Shown here in pieces: positions 44,049 to 52,953 of a stretch of DNA of 64,000 bases (the stretch's first letter is position 1; every line of letters begins with the position of its first letter). The notes under the pieces are model-generated. The model ran no database searches, was not told where the DNA came from, and saw only the letters and a program-made list of their open reading frames with translations. Source of the stretch: Planotetraspora phitsanulokensis (GTDB lineage: Bacteria; Actinomycetota; Actinomycetes; Streptosporangiales; Streptosporangiaceae); NCBI RefSeq assembly GCF_016863295.1, contig NZ_BOOP01000008.1:124001-188000 (forward strand), given 5' to 3'. A program made the translations under genes and the position numbers.

Positions 44049-44669
44049 ATGTCTGGGATCGCCGAGCCCGGTGACCAGCGATGGCTCGTCGTCGGCCTGG
44101 GCAACCCCGGGCCCGAGTACGCCGGGAACCGGCACAACGCGGGTTTCATGGTGGTCGACGAGCTGGCGGCCCGGATGGGGGGCCGTTTCAAGGTCCACAA
44201 GTCGCGTGCCGAGATCGTCGAAGGCCGGTCGGCCGGCGCGCGGGCAGTGCTGGCCAAGCCGTTGTCCTACATGAACCTGTCGGGCGGCCCGGTCAAGGCG
44301 CTGGCCGACTTCTACAAGGTCGCGCCCGCGAACGTGATCGTCGTCCACGACGAGCTCGACATCCCGTACGGCGCGCTGCGCACGAAGCTGGGCGGCGGCG
44401 ACAACGGCCACAACGGCCTCAAGTCGATCACCAAGTCGCTGGGGACGAAGGACTATCCGAGGATCCGCTTCGGCATCGGCCGCCCGCCGGGACGGATGGA
44501 TCCGGCGGCGTACGTGCTGAAGGACTTCGCCACGGCCGAGCGCAAGGATCTGCCGTTCCTCGTCGACCGGGCGGCCGACATGGTGGAGTCACTGATCACG
44601 AGCGGTGTCGAGGTCACTCAGAACCGGTTCCACGCGGGGGACCTCAACCCGGTGAAGCCGCCCCGCTGA
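44049..44669 (+). CDS. pth: peptidyl-tRNA hydrolase
   Basis: 206 residues from the ATG at 44049. [18 protein letters not shown] holds the catalytic His, L-S-Y-M-N-L-S-G and [10 protein letters not shown] the Asn and Asp partners, and [11 protein letters not shown] the third motif. It frees tRNA from drop-off peptidyl-tRNAs. AGGAG lies just upstream. Its last 81 bases overlap the 3' end of the convergent exonuclease gene. Confidence 0.97.
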   Translation: MSGIAEPGDQRWLVVGLGNPGPEYAGNRHNAGFMVVDELAARMGGRFKVHKSRAEIVEGRSAGARAVLAKPLSYMNLSGGPVKALADFYKVAPANVIVVHDELDIPYGALRTKLGGGDNGHNGLKSITKSLGTKDYPRIRFGIGRPPGRMDPAAYVLKDFATAERKDLPFLVDRAADMVESLITSGVEVTQNRFHAGDLNPVKPPR

Positions 44670-45239
44670 TCCCTGCCAGAGCATCAGGTTCTGGAACAGT
44701 TCGGCCTGCTCCACGGCGTCGTCCAGCGCGTTGTGGGTGTGGCGGCGGCTCGACCGCACCTCGCGCGGCATCTGCCGCTTGGTCGACCACGCGACGGGAA
44801 CCCCCGCCTTCGCGGTGTAGAGGGTCTTGATGTCGATGCACCGGGAGTGGCCGAACGGGCTCTCCCCGGTGAAACGCAGGAAGTACCAGTACAGCCACAT
44901 CCAGTCGTAGGCCAGCGGGAACGCCGCCAGCACGGGGAGATCCGCGCCGCACACCTTCCGGATCCAGTCCGCGGCGTCGGCCATGGCCTCGGCGGGGTCG
45001 CGTCCCTCCTCGACCAGCGCGTCGCGGTCGAGCCCGCTGACCGCGAGCGACTCGGCCACGAAGTCGTCGCTGATCGGCCGGAGCTCCGCGTAGAAGGTCG
45101 ACGCCTCGGGGTCGGTCTTCTCGAATCGCCTTCCGGCCATCCTCCCCGCCACCGTCATGCCGAAGCTGATCATGGAATAGGGGCCGGGAATCGGGCCGTC
45201 GGCCTCGATATCCACAGAGATGTACGTTTCGGCTTTCAC
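44589..45239 (-). CDS. DEDDh 3'-5' exonuclease
   Basis: 216 residues from a GTG at 45239; AGAGGAG lies about seven bases upstream. [10 protein letters not shown] (D-x-E motif), the F-P-L-A-Y-D-W-M-W middle motif and H-T-H-N-A-L-D-D-A (H-x4-D) match DEDDh exonucleases. The family acts on RNA or DNA 3' ends; relatives without further domains often act on RNA. It converges on pth with an 81-base tail overlap and is divergent from the sugar-transferase gene at 45339. Confidence 0.82.
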   Translation of the reverse strand: MKAETYISVDIEADGPIPGPYSMISFGMTVAGRMAGRRFEKTDPEASTFYAELRPISDDFVAESLAVSGLDRDALVEEGRDPAEAMADAADWIRKVCGADLPVLAAFPLAYDWMWLYWYFLRFTGESPFGHSRCIDIKTLYTAKAGVPVAWSTKRQMPREVRSSRRHTHNALDDAVEQAELFQNLMLWQGSAGRLHRVEVPRVEPVLSDLDTARDQ

Positions 45240-45338
45240 GAATTCTCCTCTAAGCCCCACCGGATGACCGCTAGCATTCCTCACTGTCAGTGACGGCGTT
45301 GTCACATGACGGTGCCAGGCGACAAGTGTGGAGGGTGC

Positions 45339-46799
45339 GTGCTGGACGGCGAAGTGTCAGTGGTCGCCGCCGGCCGGGCGCGGGTCGCGCCGGCGCATCC
45401 GACCCCGCGGCCGCCGCGGTGGGCGACCCGATACCGGTTCCACGCGGCTCTGTCCGACATGACGTGTGCCCTTCTGGCCGGGGTCGCCGCCGTACTGCTC
45501 AGGTTCGGCGAGGTTACTCCTTATGTGGCGCCGTATGTGGTGTTGAGCGGTGTGCTTCCGCCCGTGTGGGCCGCCATGATCTGTCTCAACCGGGGTTACG
45601 AACCCCGTCTGATCGGGGTGGGCTCCGAGGAGTTCCGCCGGATCGCCCAGTGCGGCTTCATTCTCATCGCGGCGGTCGCCATCACGGCGTACGTGACCAA
45701 GGCCGATCTCGCCCGCGGTTACGTCGTCGTGGCGCTGCCGCTCATGACCGTCCTGACCCTTCTCGCCCGGTACGGCTTACGCCGCCGGCTGCACGGTCGC
45801 CGGCGCCGCGGTGAGGACTGCATGCGCCGGGTGGTGGCGGTGGGTCATCGCGCGGGCATCGCCGAGCTGACCATGAGGTTCCGGCGCGAGCGCTACCACG
45901 GGATGGAGATCGTCGCGGCCTGCCTCCCCGCCGAATCGTCCGGGGAGATCGAGGAGGTCCCCGTCCTGGGCGACTTCACCGACGTGCCCCTCGTCGTGCA
46001 GCAGATGGGGGCGGACACCGTGGCGGTCCTCGCCTGTCCCGAGCTCGACGGCACGGCCCTGCGGAGGCTGGCCTGGCGGCTGGAGCGGACCCGGACCGAC
46101 CTCGTCGTCGCGCCGGCGCTGATGGAGGTGGCGGGCCCGCGCACCACGATCCGGCCGGTGGCGGGGCTTCCCCTGCTCCACGTGGAGCATCCGGATCTCG
46201 CCGGCGCGCGCCAGCTGATCAAGACGGCCTTCGACCGGATCGTCGCGGGGGTCGCCCTGGTTCTGCTCGCCCCGTTGATGCTCGTCGTCGCGATAGCCGT
46301 ACGGGCGTCGAGCCCCGGGCCGGCGCTGTTCCGGCAGACGCGCGTCGGGAAGGACGGCGTGGAGTTCACGATCCTGAAGTTCAGGACCATGCGGAACGAC
46401 GCCGAGGCCCGCAGGGTGGAGCTGGTCAACGAGGGCCACGGCCTGCTGTTCAAGATCCGTCAGGACCCGCGGGTCACCCGCATGGGCGTCTGGCTGCGAC
46501 GGCACTCGCTCGACGAGCTGCCCCAGCTGATCAACGTACTTCGAGGTCACATGTCCCTCGTGGGGCCGCGCCCGCCGCTGCCGGAGGAGGTCGCCCGCTA
46601 CCGCGACGACGTCCGCCGGCGCCTGGTCGTGCGCCCCGGGATGACCGGCCTCTGGCAGGTCAACGGCAGGTCTGATCTTTCCTGGGAGGAATCGGTACGG
46701 TTGGACCTGCGTTACATCGAGAATTGGTCGCTGATGCTGGATCTGCAGATTCTCTGGAAGACCTGGTCAGCGGTCGCGGGCGGCGCGGGAGCTTACTGA
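45339..46799 (+). CDS. initiating sugar-phosphate transferase (WbaP/WcaJ-type) of the glycan locus
   Basis: 486 residues from a GTG at 45339 with GGAGG about five bases upstream (an ATG at 45306 is less well placed). Four N-terminal spans (about 45-165) and a CoA-binding-like domain precede the catalytic PF02397 domain: F-D-R-I-V-A-G-V-A-L then S-P-G-P-A-L-F-R-Q-T-R-V-G, L-K-F-R-T-M-R, S-L-D-E-L-P-Q-L-I-N-V-L and R-P-G-M-T-G-L-W-Q-V. It transfers a hexose-1-phosphate to undecaprenyl phosphate and so starts the repeat unit. Its stop abuts the cysQ-like ATG (TGAATG). Confidence 0.93.
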   Translation: MLDGEVSVVAAGRARVAPAHPTPRPPRWATRYRFHAALSDMTCALLAGVAAVLLRFGEVTPYVAPYVVLSGVLPPVWAAMICLNRGYEPRLIGVGSEEFRRIAQCGFILIAAVAITAYVTKADLARGYVVVALPLMTVLTLLARYGLRRRLHGRRRRGEDCMRRVVAVGHRAGIAELTMRFRRERYHGMEIVAACLPAESSGEIEEVPVLGDFTDVPLVVQQMGADTVAVLACPELDGTALRRLAWRLERTRTDLVVAPALMEVAGPRTTIRPVAGLPLLHVEHPDLAGARQLIKTAFDRIVAGVALVLLAPLMLVVAIAVRASSPGPALFRQTRVGKDGVEFTILKFRTMRNDAEARRVELVNEGHGLLFKIRQDPRVTRMGVWLRRHSLDELPQLINVLRGHMSLVGPRPPLPEEVARYRDDVRRRLVVRPGMTGLWQVNGRSDLSWEESVRLDLRYIENWSLMLDLQILWKTWSAVAGGAGAY

Positions 46800-47561
46800 A
46801 TGACGATTAGGGACGACCACGCCCTCGCGGGGGACCTCGCCACCGAGGCGGGGGAGCGGCTGCTCACGCTCCGGGTCGAGCACGGTTTCGCCGACCAGCG
46901 GGCGCTGAAGGACGCGGGCGACCTCATGTCGCACCGCTACCTCACCGAGGCCCTGCAGCGGCTCCGGCCGAGCGACAGCGTGCTGTCGGAGGAGGCGACC
47001 CGCGAGGAGCGGATGGATCCGCGCCGCCTGTCGGCCGACCGCGTGTGGATCATCGACCCGCTCGACGGCACCCGTGAGTTCTCCGAGGAGGGCCGGTCCG
47101 ACTGGGCCGTACACGTGGCCCTGTGGGAGAGAGGCCGACTGACGGCCGGCGCGGTGGCGCTCCCGGCGCAGGGCAGGACGCTCACGACGGCCGCCCCTCC
47201 CGTGATCGCCGAGCGCGGCGAGCGGTTCCGGATCGCGGTCAGCCGCACCCGCCCCCCTGAGTTCGTGCGGAAACTCGCGTTCCTCGCGGGCGCCGACCTC
47301 GTACCGATCGGCTCCGCCGGGGCCAAGATCTCGGCCGTCCTCACCGGCGAGGTCGAGGCCTACGTCCACGCGGGCGGCCAGTACGAGTGGGATTCCGCCG
47401 CGCCGGTCGCCGTGGCGCTCGCCGCGGGGGCGCACGCCAGCAGGATCGACGGCTCGCCGTTGGTGTACAACCAGGCAGACCCCTCACTGCCGGATATCCT
47501 TGTTTGCCTACCGGATCTGGCGCCAACGTTGCTCGCCGGCATCCGTGACCTTCATCGCTAA
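46800..47561 (+). CDS. cysQ: 3'(2'),5'-bisphosphate nucleotidase (CysQ-like)
   Basis: 253 residues, starting at the base after the sugar-transferase stop. The Li-sensitive phosphatase motif W-I-I-D-P-L-D-G-T-R-E-F is near residue 82, an upstream E-E motif (L-S-E-E-A) near 64, and G-Q-Y-E-W-D-S-A-A-P near 193. CysQ removes phosphate from PAP, the by-product of sulfotransferases, and also trims PAPS (established in mycobacteria). Its place between the sugar transferase and cysDN, with sulfotransferases next, fits PAP recycling for glycan sulfation. Confidence 0.9.
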   Translation: MTIRDDHALAGDLATEAGERLLTLRVEHGFADQRALKDAGDLMSHRYLTEALQRLRPSDSVLSEEATREERMDPRRLSADRVWIIDPLDGTREFSEEGRSDWAVHVALWERGRLTAGAVALPAQGRTLTTAAPPVIAERGERFRIAVSRTRPPEFVRKLAFLAGADLVPIGSAGAKISAVLTGEVEAYVHAGGQYEWDSAAPVAVALAAGAHASRIDGSPLVYNQADPSLPDILVCLPDLAPTLLAGIRDLHR

Positions 47562-47580
47562 TCTCCCGGAGGAAGCACCA

Positions 47581-48495
47581 ATGCTCCAGCGTGACTACAC
47601 GACGTCACAGCTCGACGTGCTCGAGGCCGAGGCGATCCACGTCATGCGCGAGGTCGCGGCCGAATTCGAGCGCCCGTGTCTGCTCTTCTCCGGGGGCAAG
47701 GACTCGATCGTCATGCTACGTGTCGCGGAGAAGGCGTTCTGGCCGGCGCCGATCCCCTTCCCGCTGATGCACGTGGACACCGGGCACAACTTCCCCGAGG
47801 TGATCGACTTCCGGGACCGCCGCGTCGTCGAGCTGAACGCGCGGCTGATCGTGGCCTCGGTCCAGGCGTCCATCGACGCGGGGCGGGTGATGGAGGAGAC
47901 GGGACGGCGCGCCTCGCGCAACCGCCTGCAGACCACGACCCTGCTCGACGCGATCGAGGAGCAGGAGTACGACGCCGTGTTCGGCGGGGCCCGCCGGGAC
48001 GAGGAGAAGGCCAGGGCCAAGGAGCGCGTGTTCTCCTTCCGCGACGACTTCGGCCAGTGGGACCCGAAGAACCAGCGGCCCGAGCTGTGGAACCTCTACA
48101 ACACCCGGATCCGCAAGGGTGAGCACATCCGCGTGTTCCCGCTGTCCAACTGGACCGAGCTGGACATCTGGCACTACATCCAGCGCGAGGGCATCGAGAT
48201 CCCCTCGATCTACTTCGCCCACACCCGCAAGGTGTTCGAGCGTGACGGCATGCTGCTCAGCGACGACGAGGTGGTCCAGCGGGGCGAGGACGAGCCGATC
48301 TTCGAGGCCGTGGTCCGCTACCGGACGGTCGGGGACATGACCTGCACCGGCGCGGTGGCGTCAACGGCCACGACGGTCGAGCAGATCATCGAGGAGGTGG
48401 CCGCGACGAGGATCACCGAGCGCGGCGCCACCCGCGCCGACGACCGCGCGTCCGAGGCCGCCATGGAAGATCGCAAGAAGGAAGGCTACTTCTGA
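47581..48495 (+). CDS. cysD: sulfate adenylyltransferase subunit 2
   Basis: 304 residues from the ATG at 47581; GGAGGAAG lies seven bases upstream. The PP-loop S-G-G-K-D-S-I-V-M-L is near residue 40, M-H-V-D-T-G-H-N-F-P-E follows and the late R-Y-R-T-V-G-D-M-T-C-T-G motif is intact. With CysN it makes APS from sulfate and ATP. The last codons overlap a 40-codon ORF by one base (TGATG). As cysDN sits inside a glycan locus, it is more likely dedicated to PAPS than to Cys synthesis. Confidence 0.96.
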   Translation: MLQRDYTTSQLDVLEAEAIHVMREVAAEFERPCLLFSGGKDSIVMLRVAEKAFWPAPIPFPLMHVDTGHNFPEVIDFRDRRVVELNARLIVASVQASIDAGRVMEETGRRASRNRLQTTTLLDAIEEQEYDAVFGGARRDEEKARAKERVFSFRDDFGQWDPKNQRPELWNLYNTRIRKGEHIRVFPLSNWTELDIWHYIQREGIEIPSIYFAHTRKVFERDGMLLSDDEVVQRGEDEPIFEAVVRYRTVGDMTCTGAVASTATTVEQIIEEVAATRITERGATRADDRASEAAMEDRKKEGYF

Positions 48496-48617
48496 TGGTC
48501 GGCCTCTCTTCACGCGGCGGGGTCACGGAGATCCGGCCCCGCCGGATTCGACGGCCGCTTCCGACGCGCGCCGATCTTCCTGCCGCGAGCCGTACGAACC
48601 TTGGGGAGCACGAGTAA
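48495..48617 (+). CDS. 40-codon ORF bridging cysD and cysN
   Basis: The ATG at 48495 shares a base with the cysD TGA (TGATG) and the TAA at 48615-48617 shares a base with the cysN ATG (TAATG). The product would be 40 residues, Arg/Pro-rich (begins M-V-G-L-S-S-R-G-G-V, ends N-L-G-E-H-E), with no known domain. It contains the cysN ribosome site GGGGAG near its end. Either it keeps ribosomes moving between the two subunit genes or it is a chance frame; the double overlap favours coupling. Confidence 0.45.
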   Translation: MVGLSSRGGVTEIRPRRIRRPLPTRADLPAASRTNLGEHE

Positions 48618-49879
48618 TGGACATCCTTCGTTTCGCGACGGCGGGCAGTGTGGACGACGGCAAGTCGACGCTGATCGGCTGGCTGCTGTTCGACTCCAAG
48701 GCGATCTTCGAGGATCAGCTGGAGGCGGTCGAGCGCACGTCGCGCGACCGGGGCACCGAGTACACCGACCTGTCCCTGCTCACCGACGGGCTCAGGGCGG
48801 AGCGCGAGCAGGGCATCACGATCGACGTCGCCTACCGCTACTTCGCGACGCCGCGGCGGAAGTTCATCATCGCCGACACCCCGGGCCATATTCAGTACAC
48901 CCGCAACATGGTCACCGGCGCCTCGACCGCCGACCTGGCGATCATCCTGATCGACGCCCGCAAGGGCGTGCTGGAGCAGTCGCGGCGGCACGCGTTCCTG
49001 ACGACGCTGCTCCGGGTGCCCCACCTCGTCCTCGCGGTCAACAAGATGGACCTCGTCGACTACGCCGAGTCCCGGTTCGAGGAGATCCGCGAGGAGTTCA
49101 CGGCCTTCGCGTCGAAGCTGAACGCCAGCGACCTCACGTTCATCCCGATCTCCGCGCTGCACGGGGACAACGTGGTCTCCCGCTCGGAGAACATGCCGTG
49201 GTACGAGGGGACCTCGCTGCTCCACCACCTGGAGCACGTGCACATCGCCTCCGACCGCAACCTCGTCGACGTCCGCTTCCCGGTGCAGTACGTGATCCGC
49301 CCGCACAACGCGACGAACCAGTCGCTGCACGACTACCGCGGATACGCGGGTCAGGTGGCCGGGGGCGTCCTCAAGCCGGGCGACGAGGTCATGCACCTGC
49401 CGTCGGGTCTCACCACGCGGATCACGTCGATCGAAAGCTTCGACGGCGCGCTCGACGAGGCTTTCCCGCCGATGTCGGTCACCCTCCGGCTGGAGGACGA
49501 CATCGACATCTCCCGCGGCGACATGATCTGCCGTCCGCACAACCAGCCCCAGGTGGCCCAGGAGATCGACGCGATGGTCTCGTGGATGGCCGACGGGGTG
49601 AGGCTGCAGCCGCGCTCCAAGCTCGTTCTCAAGCACACCACCAGGACCGCGCGGACGGTGGTCAGGGACCTGCATTACCGCCTGGACGTCAACACCCTCC
49701 ACCGGGACGAGACGGCGACCTCACTGGGGCTCAACGAGATCGGCCGGGTGACGCTGCGCACCACCCAGCCGCTGTTCGTCGACGACTACGCCAGGAACCG
49801 CCTCACCGGCGGATTCATCCTGATCGACGAGGCCACCAACGGCACGGTCGGGGCGGGGATGATCGTCGACGCTCACTGA
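48617..49879 (+). CDS. cysN: sulfate adenylyltransferase subunit 1 (GTPase)
   Basis: 420 residues from the ATG at 48617. Translation-factor-like G domain: A-G-S-V-D-D-G-K-S-T (G1), D-T-P-G-H (G3), N-K-M-D (G4), then two beta-barrel domains. GTP hydrolysis by CysN drives APS formation by CysD. Unlike CysNC proteins of many actinobacteria it ends without an APS kinase domain; that activity is supplied by the gene at 61487. No gene for sulfite-forming PAPS reductase is in the window. Confidence 0.96.
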   Translation: MDILRFATAGSVDDGKSTLIGWLLFDSKAIFEDQLEAVERTSRDRGTEYTDLSLLTDGLRAEREQGITIDVAYRYFATPRRKFIIADTPGHIQYTRNMVTGASTADLAIILIDARKGVLEQSRRHAFLTTLLRVPHLVLAVNKMDLVDYAESRFEEIREEFTAFASKLNASDLTFIPISALHGDNVVSRSENMPWYEGTSLLHHLEHVHIASDRNLVDVRFPVQYVIRPHNATNQSLHDYRGYAGQVAGGVLKPGDEVMHLPSGLTTRITSIESFDGALDEAFPPMSVTLRLEDDIDISRGDMICRPHNQPQVAQEIDAMVSWMADGVRLQPRSKLVLKHTTRTARTVVRDLHYRLDVNTLHRDETATSLGLNEIGRVTLRTTQPLFVDDYARNRLTGGFILIDEATNGTVGAGMIVDAH

Positions 49880-49962
49880 GTAGATCCTTTAGGGATCATC
49901 CGGCGCTCGATTACTCTCCGCGCTAGTGTCGTCACGTTCCGCATCCACTAGGTGGAGGGCTC

Positions 49963-50874
49963 GTGGCCGACGCTCAGCCGGTGATCTTCGTGGGGGGGCT
50001 GGGCCGTAGCGGCACCACCCTGCTCGAGCGCCTTCTCGGAGAGATTCCGGGGGTGGCGGCGCTCGGAGAGGTCGTCCATCTGTGGGCGCGCGGCGTCCGC
50101 GCCGACGAGCCCTGCGGCTGTGGTTCGCCGTTCTCCCGGTGTGCGTTCTGGACCAAGGTCGGCGCCCGCGCGTTCGGCTACTGGCGGGAGAGCCGGGCCG
50201 TCATGCTGCAGGAGCTCCGCGCCCGCGTGGACCGCACCCGCCGCATCCCGGCCTTCGCCGCCGGGCTGCTGACCCGGGAGGCCGAACTCGCCGAGTACGT
50301 CTCGGCGTACTCGCGGATCTACGCCGCCGCGGCCGAGGTCGCGGCGGCGCGCGTCGTCATCGACTCCAGCAAGCACGCCTCCCTGGCGTTCTGCCTGTCC
50401 GCGACCATGGACTTACGAGTCGTCCACGTGGTGCGCGACCCGCGCGCGGTGGCGGCGTCCTGGCGCAGGAGGGTGCGGCGGCCTGAGGACGGCAGGCCGA
50501 TGGCACGGTGGGCGCCGGCCAGGACGGCGATGCACTGGCTCGCGCAGAACCTGGCCTTCGAGATCCTGCGGTGGAAGGGCGTCCAGGTCGTCCGCGTCCA
50601 CTACGAGGACCTCGTGCAGGATCCCGTCACGACGCTGACGCGGCTGGCCGGCGACCTGCGGCTGCCCGACTCCCGCGAGACGCTCGGCTTCGTCGAGGAC
50701 GGCCGGGCCAGGCTCGGCGTCGCGCACACGGTCTCCGGCAATCCCATGCGGTTCGCCGTGGGCCACATCGAGTTCCACGACCGCCGCGCCGCACTCCGGT
50801 TCCGGCAGCGCTGGCTGGTCACCGCGCTGACCTGGCCGCTGCTGCTCGTGTACGGCTACCCCCTCGCCTACTGA
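49963..50874 (+). CDS. PAPS-dependent sulfotransferase 1
   Basis: 303 residues from a GTG at 49963 (V-A-D-A-Q-P-V-I-F-V-G-G-L). The 5'-phosphosulfate loop is G-R-S-G-T-T-L-L-E-R near residue 13, followed by a four-Cys motif C-G-C-G-x4-R-C, and the 3'-phosphate motif is V-R-D-P-R-A-V-A-A-S-W near 150. It belongs to the PF13469-like group. The last 20 residues are hydrophobic, so membrane association is likely. It is the first sulfotransferase of the locus, 83 bases after cysN. Confidence 0.88.
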   Translation: MADAQPVIFVGGLGRSGTTLLERLLGEIPGVAALGEVVHLWARGVRADEPCGCGSPFSRCAFWTKVGARAFGYWRESRAVMLQELRARVDRTRRIPAFAAGLLTREAELAEYVSAYSRIYAAAAEVAAARVVIDSSKHASLAFCLSATMDLRVVHVVRDPRAVAASWRRRVRRPEDGRPMARWAPARTAMHWLAQNLAFEILRWKGVQVVRVHYEDLVQDPVTTLTRLAGDLRLPDSRETLGFVEDGRARLGVAHTVSGNPMRFAVGHIEFHDRRAALRFRQRWLVTALTWPLLLVYGYPLAY

Positions 50875-50888
50875 TCGGAGCTCGTGAT

Positions 50889-51806
50889 TTGAACCCGTCC
50901 ATGGGTGTGGTGATCCCCACCCGAGGAGACCGGCCGGACTCGCTCGCCGCCGCGGTGGCCGGCGTGCTGGACCAGGCCTACGGCCGCCGGTTGCAGGTCG
51001 TCGTGGTCGTCGACGCGCCAGACGTGTCGGTCGAGCAGGTGGCCGGGCAACTGGGGAGCGTCATCAGCTCGCCCCGGGGCAGCGTCCGGATCCTGCCTAA
51101 CCGCCAGCGGCCCGGCCTGCCCGGCGCCAGGAACTCCGGGATCGCCGCCCTCGAGACCGAACTCGTGGCCTTCTGCGACGACGACGACCTCTGGCTGCCG
51201 GGCAAGCTCGCCTCACAGGCGGCCGCACTGGCCGAGGAGCCGGAGGCCGACTTCGCGAGCTGCGCGATCGAGGTCGAGTACGGCGCGCGCCGCGTCGCCC
51301 GCCTCGCCGGGACCGCCAGGGTGACCCGGGAGCATCTGACGCGGTCGCGGATGATGATGGTCCACTCATCCACGTTCCTGTTCCGGCGGGGCTCCATCTG
51401 GGTGGACGAGAGCGCCCCCGGCGGTCAGAACGAGGACTGGGACCTCGCGCTGCGCGCCGCGTGGCGGCATCCGATCGTTCATGTCGACCGTCCCCTCGTC
51501 CGGGTGCGCTGGGGAGCCTCGCAGTACGTCACAAAGTGGGCGGACCGCATCGCGGGCCTCGACTGGATGCTCGCCCGCCATCCCGAACTGGCGGCCGACG
51601 CGCGCGGCGCCGCCCGGATCTACGGCCAGCTGGCCTTCTCGCACGCGGCTCTCGGTCACCGCCGCGAGGCTGCCCGCTGGGCGCTCAGGGCCTTCGCGGC
51701 CCGCAGAGGCGAGCCCCGGGCCGCCGTCGCGCTGGCGGTCGCCGGGAGGCTGATCTCCGCGAGCGCCGTGCTGAGCCTGCTCAACGCCCGCGGTCACGGC
51801 ATCTGA
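50889..51806 (+). CDS. GT2 family glycosyltransferase
   Basis: About 305 residues from a TTG at 50889 (GGAGC eight bases upstream) or 301 from the ATG at 50901. V-V-I-P-T-R-G-D-R-P-D-S-L starts the GT-A fold, and A-F-C-D-D-D-D-L-W near residue 98 is the D-x-D metal site. Q-N-E-D-W-D-L-A-L near 185 holds the catalytic base (E-D). It adds a second or later sugar to the lipid-linked unit. It follows sulfotransferase 1 by 14 bases and overlaps the next gene by one base. Confidence 0.88.
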   Translation: MNPSMGVVIPTRGDRPDSLAAAVAGVLDQAYGRRLQVVVVVDAPDVSVEQVAGQLGSVISSPRGSVRILPNRQRPGLPGARNSGIAALETELVAFCDDDDLWLPGKLASQAAALAEEPEADFASCAIEVEYGARRVARLAGTARVTREHLTRSRMMMVHSSTFLFRRGSIWVDESAPGGQNEDWDLALRAAWRHPIVHVDRPLVRVRWGASQYVTKWADRIAGLDWMLARHPELAADARGAARIYGQLAFSHAALGHRREAARWALRAFAARRGEPRAAVALAVAGRLISASAVLSLLNARGHGI

Positions 51807-52651
51807 TGGCCCCGCGTTCGGGGGTGGCGCACGCTCCGGTCCGCAGGCGGGGGCACGGTCGGCGGCACGGACGGGTGGCGGTCGCCGGCGTCAAGGTCGA
51901 TCCGCTGACCGAGGCCCAGGTGGTAGAGCACGTGGTCGCCGCGCTCCGCCGCGGCCGGGGTGGCCACCTCGTCACCCCCAATGTGGACATCTGCCGGGCG
52001 ATCTCACGGCACGCCGACCTGCGCGCCCTGGTCACTCGGGCCGACCTGGCGGTCGCGGACGGCATGCCGCTGGTGTGGGCGGCCCGGCTGCTCGGCCGGC
52101 CCCTGCCCGAGAGGGTCACCGGAGCCGACCTGATCTGGTCGTTGTCCGAGGCCGCCGCCGCCGACGGCGTTCCGGTCTACCTGCTCGGCGGTCCGCCGGG
52201 GGTTGCCGAGACCGCGCGGGACGTGTTGTGCGACCGCTACCCGGGGCTCGTGGTGGCCGGGACCGACGCCCCGCCGTACGGATTCGAGACGTGTCCGGAG
52301 GCTCTCGCCGAGGTGCGGAGGCGGCTCGTCGCGGCCGCCCCTCGGCTGGTCTTCGTCGGGCTCGGCTTCCCGAAGCAGGACCGGCTGATCGCCATGGTCC
52401 GGGCCGATCTGCCCGGGGCGTGGTTCGTGGGCTGCGGCTCCGCGATCGCCTTCACCGCCGGCGCAGTACGGCGGGCGCCCGCGTGGATGGGAGATCACGG
52501 GCTGGAGTGGTTGTTCCGGTTGCTGAGCGAGCCCGGCAGGCTGGCGCGGCGCTACCTCGTCGACGACCTGCCGTTCGCGCTGCGCCTGCTCGCCGGCTGC
52601 CTGCTTAGACGCCTGTGGCGTCGGTCCCGGCTGTTTCGCGGACGTTTGTGA
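51806..52651 (+). CDS. WecG/TagA/CpsF-family glycosyltransferase (GT26)
   Basis: 281 residues from the ATG at 51806, overlapping the GT2 stop (TGATG). After a basic N-terminus, V-T-P-N-V-D-I-C-R, A-D-G-M-P-L-V-W and R-V-T-G-A-D-L are family hallmarks, and F-V-G-L-G-F-P-K-Q-D is the nucleotide-sugar motif near 190. GT26 enzymes add N-acetylmannosamine-type sugars to polyprenyl-diphospho-GlcNAc. It ends the left arm. Together with the WbaP-type transferase and GT2, only three sugar additions are encoded here. Confidence 0.9.
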   Translation: MAPRSGVAHAPVRRRGHGRRHGRVAVAGVKVDPLTEAQVVEHVVAALRRGRGGHLVTPNVDICRAISRHADLRALVTRADLAVADGMPLVWAARLLGRPLPERVTGADLIWSLSEAAAADGVPVYLLGGPPGVAETARDVLCDRYPGLVVAGTDAPPYGFETCPEALAEVRRRLVAAAPRLVFVGLGFPKQDRLIAMVRADLPGAWFVGCGSAIAFTAGAVRRAPAWMGDHGLEWLFRLLSEPGRLARRYLVDDLPFALRLLAGCLLRRLWRRSRLFRGRL

Positions 52652-52713
52652 CCTCACACGTCCCGGCTCGCATGCGCTGCGGCGCGAATGTGTACATGTG
52701 TTAGGGTAGGTAC

Positions 52714-52953
52714 ATGTCGATGAAGAGAACCAACGTCTACGCCGATCCCGAAGACCTTGCTCTCATCAAGGAAGCCGCTCGACTCCGGGGCGTTCCCGAG
52801 GCGGAGATTATTCGTGAGGGGATCCACCTGGCCGCGATGGCGAATCGGGTGTGGGACGAGCCGCTGGACTGGCCGACCTTTGAGGGCAGTGGTGAGGCGG
52901 TCAGTGATGATGAGGTCACTTCTGTGATCGCCAAGAGAGCCCGCGCCAAGTGA
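52714..52953 (+). CDS. vapB: ribbon-helix-helix antitoxin (VapB/CopG-like)
   Basis: 79 residues from the ATG at 52714. T-N-V-Y-A-D-P-E-D-L-A-L-I-K-E-A-A-R-L-R-G-V-P-E-A-E-I-I-R-E-G is split here only as motif: an RHH strand then two helices. The acidic C-terminus binds toxin. Codon use is visibly less GC-rich than in flanking genes, suggesting later acquisition. The TGA overlaps the toxin GTG (GTGA). It probably represses its own promoter. Confidence 0.88.
   Translation: MSMKRTNVYADPEDLALIKEAARLRGVPEAEIIREGIHLAAMANRVWDEPLDWPTFEGSGEAVSDDEVTSVIAKRARAK

Noticed and set aside
49883-49900. Short hairpin GATCCTTTAGGGATC after cysN
   Set aside because: Five-base stem only, too weak to call a terminator.
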